From Pelomonas nitida (GTDB taxonomy: Bacteria; Pseudomonadota; Gammaproteobacteria; Burkholderiales; Burkholderiaceae_C), in the NCBI RefSeq assembly GCF_043555975.1, contig NZ_JBIGIA010000012.1:1-64000 (forward strand): a stretch of DNA of 64,000 nt, written 5' to 3'. Position 1 is the first letter of the stretch. Each line of letters opens with the position of its first letter. This document shows, piece after piece, positions 63,189 to 64,000 of the stretch. The position numbers and the translations under genes are program-made. Under the pieces are notes generated by a model, which was given only the letters and a program-made list of their open reading frames with translations, ran no database searches and was not told the origin of the DNA.

Positions 63189-64000
63189 TGCGGCGCCTCG
63201 TCGCGCTGCTGGCCCTGGTTGCCGGCACCGCGTCGGCCGCCGACTCGCTGCGCCCACCCCTGCTGCTGACGGCCCGGCCCGCCGCGCAAGACTTGTCCGG
63301 CACCTGGACTTATTCGCGCGACTACTACCGCACCAGCTTGACGGACATCAACGGCTGGGTCGCCAAGTCGCGCATGCAGCGCTTCCGCGACGTGGACGTG
63401 GCCACCGAGGAGAAGAAGCCCGGCCCGACCTTCTTCGAGTTCGACCTCGACCGCGGCCCGACGATGACACTGCCCGGCGCCTGGAACTCGGCCGTGCCGG
63501 AGCTGCGCTGGTACGACGGCCTGATCTGGTTCCAGCGCCGCTTCGACGCGTCGGTGAGCGCCGGCCAGCGCAGCTTCCTGCGCTTCGAGGCGGTGAACTA
63601 CCGCGCCATGGTCTACCTGAACGGCAAGGCCATCGCGCAGCACGAGGGCGGCTTCACGCCCTTCGTCGTCGAGGTGACAAATACGTTGCGGGCGACGGGA
63701 AACCGCCTCGTCGTCGGCGCAGACTCCCGGCACGACGCACAGACCATCCCCGGCGAGATCACCGACTGGGACCTCTACGGCGGCATCACGCGGCCGGTAA
63801 AGCTGATCCAGACGCCCGCCACCTTCATCGACGACGCCACACTGCGCCTGACCGACGCCGGCCACCTCGTCGGCAGCCTGCAGCTCAACGGCCCGCAGGC
63901 CGGCCACCAGCCGGTGAGCCTGCGCATCGCCGCGCTGGGCCTCACGCTGCAGGCCCGCACCGACGCGGCCGGCGAAGCGCACTTCGACGTGGCCGCGCCC
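63188..64000 (+). CDS. secreted GH2-family hydrolase, N-terminal part (cut by window end)
   Basis: This frame opens at ATG 63188 and runs without a stop to the window end (271 codons). It has a signal peptide (MRRLVALLALVAGTASAADS) and the GH2 N-terminal jelly roll: DLSGTWTYSRDYYRTSLTDINGW, MTLPGAWNSAVPELRWYDGLIWFQRRFD, FLRFEAVNYRAMVYLNGKAIAQHEGGFTPFVVEV and ITDWDLYGGITRPVKLIQTP, which closely follows the beta-glucuronidase-type binding domain. The catalytic barrel lies beyond the window. Given its neighbours it could act on glucuronic acid or galactose of pectic side chains. It overlaps the GH51 stop by one base. Confidence 0.87.
   Translation, partial: MRRLVALLALVAGTASAADSLRPPLLLTARPAAQDLSGTWTYSRDYYRTSLTDINGWVAKSRMQRFRDVDVATEEKKPGPTFFEFDLDRGPTMTLPGAWNSAVPELRWYDGLIWFQRRFDASVSAGQRSFLRFEAVNYRAMVYLNGKAIAQHEGGFTPFVVEVTNTLRATGNRLVVGADSRHDAQTIPGEITDWDLYGGITRPVKLIQTPATFIDDATLRLTDAGHLVGSLQLNGPQAGHQPVSLRIAALGLTLQARTDAAGEAHFDVAAP

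Overview
This window reads as chromosomal DNA of a high-GC betaproteobacterium of the order Burkholderiales, most like the Roseateles/Mitsuaria/Pelomonas group. The evidence is the very GC-rich third codon positions, a ccsA-PP0621-pilS-pilR operon, an H1-like KKA-repeat protein, NrdAB with ATP cones, Pseudomonas-type RhaI, and a PEP-CTERM protein. The lineage is inferred from gene content; no tRNA, rRNA, CRISPR array or intact insertion sequence was seen.

Left part (1-18240). The window opens inside the end of an IS5-type transposase. After an unrecognised Ala/Ser-rich protein and a small thioredoxin-like protein comes a 2847-residue cyclic beta-1,2-glucan synthase. It is followed by a small membrane protein, a fused substrate-binding/permease protein of the osmoprotectant (OpuC/EgtU) type and a second solute-binding protein. 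Next are a UvrD-type helicase with a small upstream partner, a GAF-GGDEF-EAL cyclic-di-GMP protein and a YchJ-family protein.

Accessory stretch (18245-23982, minus strand). A membrane-spanning regulator (winged helix, nSTAND-type NTPase, TM segment, TPR-like C-terminus) is translationally coupled to an unrecognised 147-residue protein. Further along the same strand lie a two-TM small protein, a 42-residue cysteine-containing ORF and an AidA/PixA-family inclusion-body protein. This is the least explained part of the window and the best candidate for an undescribed system.

Core stretch (24285-37585). It holds an H1-like DNA-binding protein, nrdB and nrdA behind a promoter with two well-spaced NrdR boxes, the pilS-pilR sensor/regulator pair with ccsA, and the two SRP GTPase genes ffh and ftsY within 750 bp of each other.

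Pectin/rhamnose island (37709 to beyond 64000). It holds a GH43-GH35 fusion, two GH2 enzymes (the last cut by the window end), a GH105 unsaturated glucuronyl/galacturonyl hydrolase, a GPH-family sugar symporter, a rhamnogalacturonan acetylesterase, a serine hydrolase, a PL4 rhamnogalacturonan lyase, a PEP-CTERM protein, a GH28, a DUF6250-like protein and a GH51 arabinofuranosidase. Embedded in it is a complete L-rhamnose pathway: mutarotase RhaM, isomerase RhaI, an FGGY kinase, the bifunctional aldolase/dehydrogenase RhaEW and a DeoR-type regulator. Together these would strip arabinan/galactan side chains from rhamnogalacturonan I, cut and deacetylate the backbone, import the fragments, and turn rhamnose into DHAP and lactate. 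Intergenic gaps of the island carry two families of palindromic repeats.
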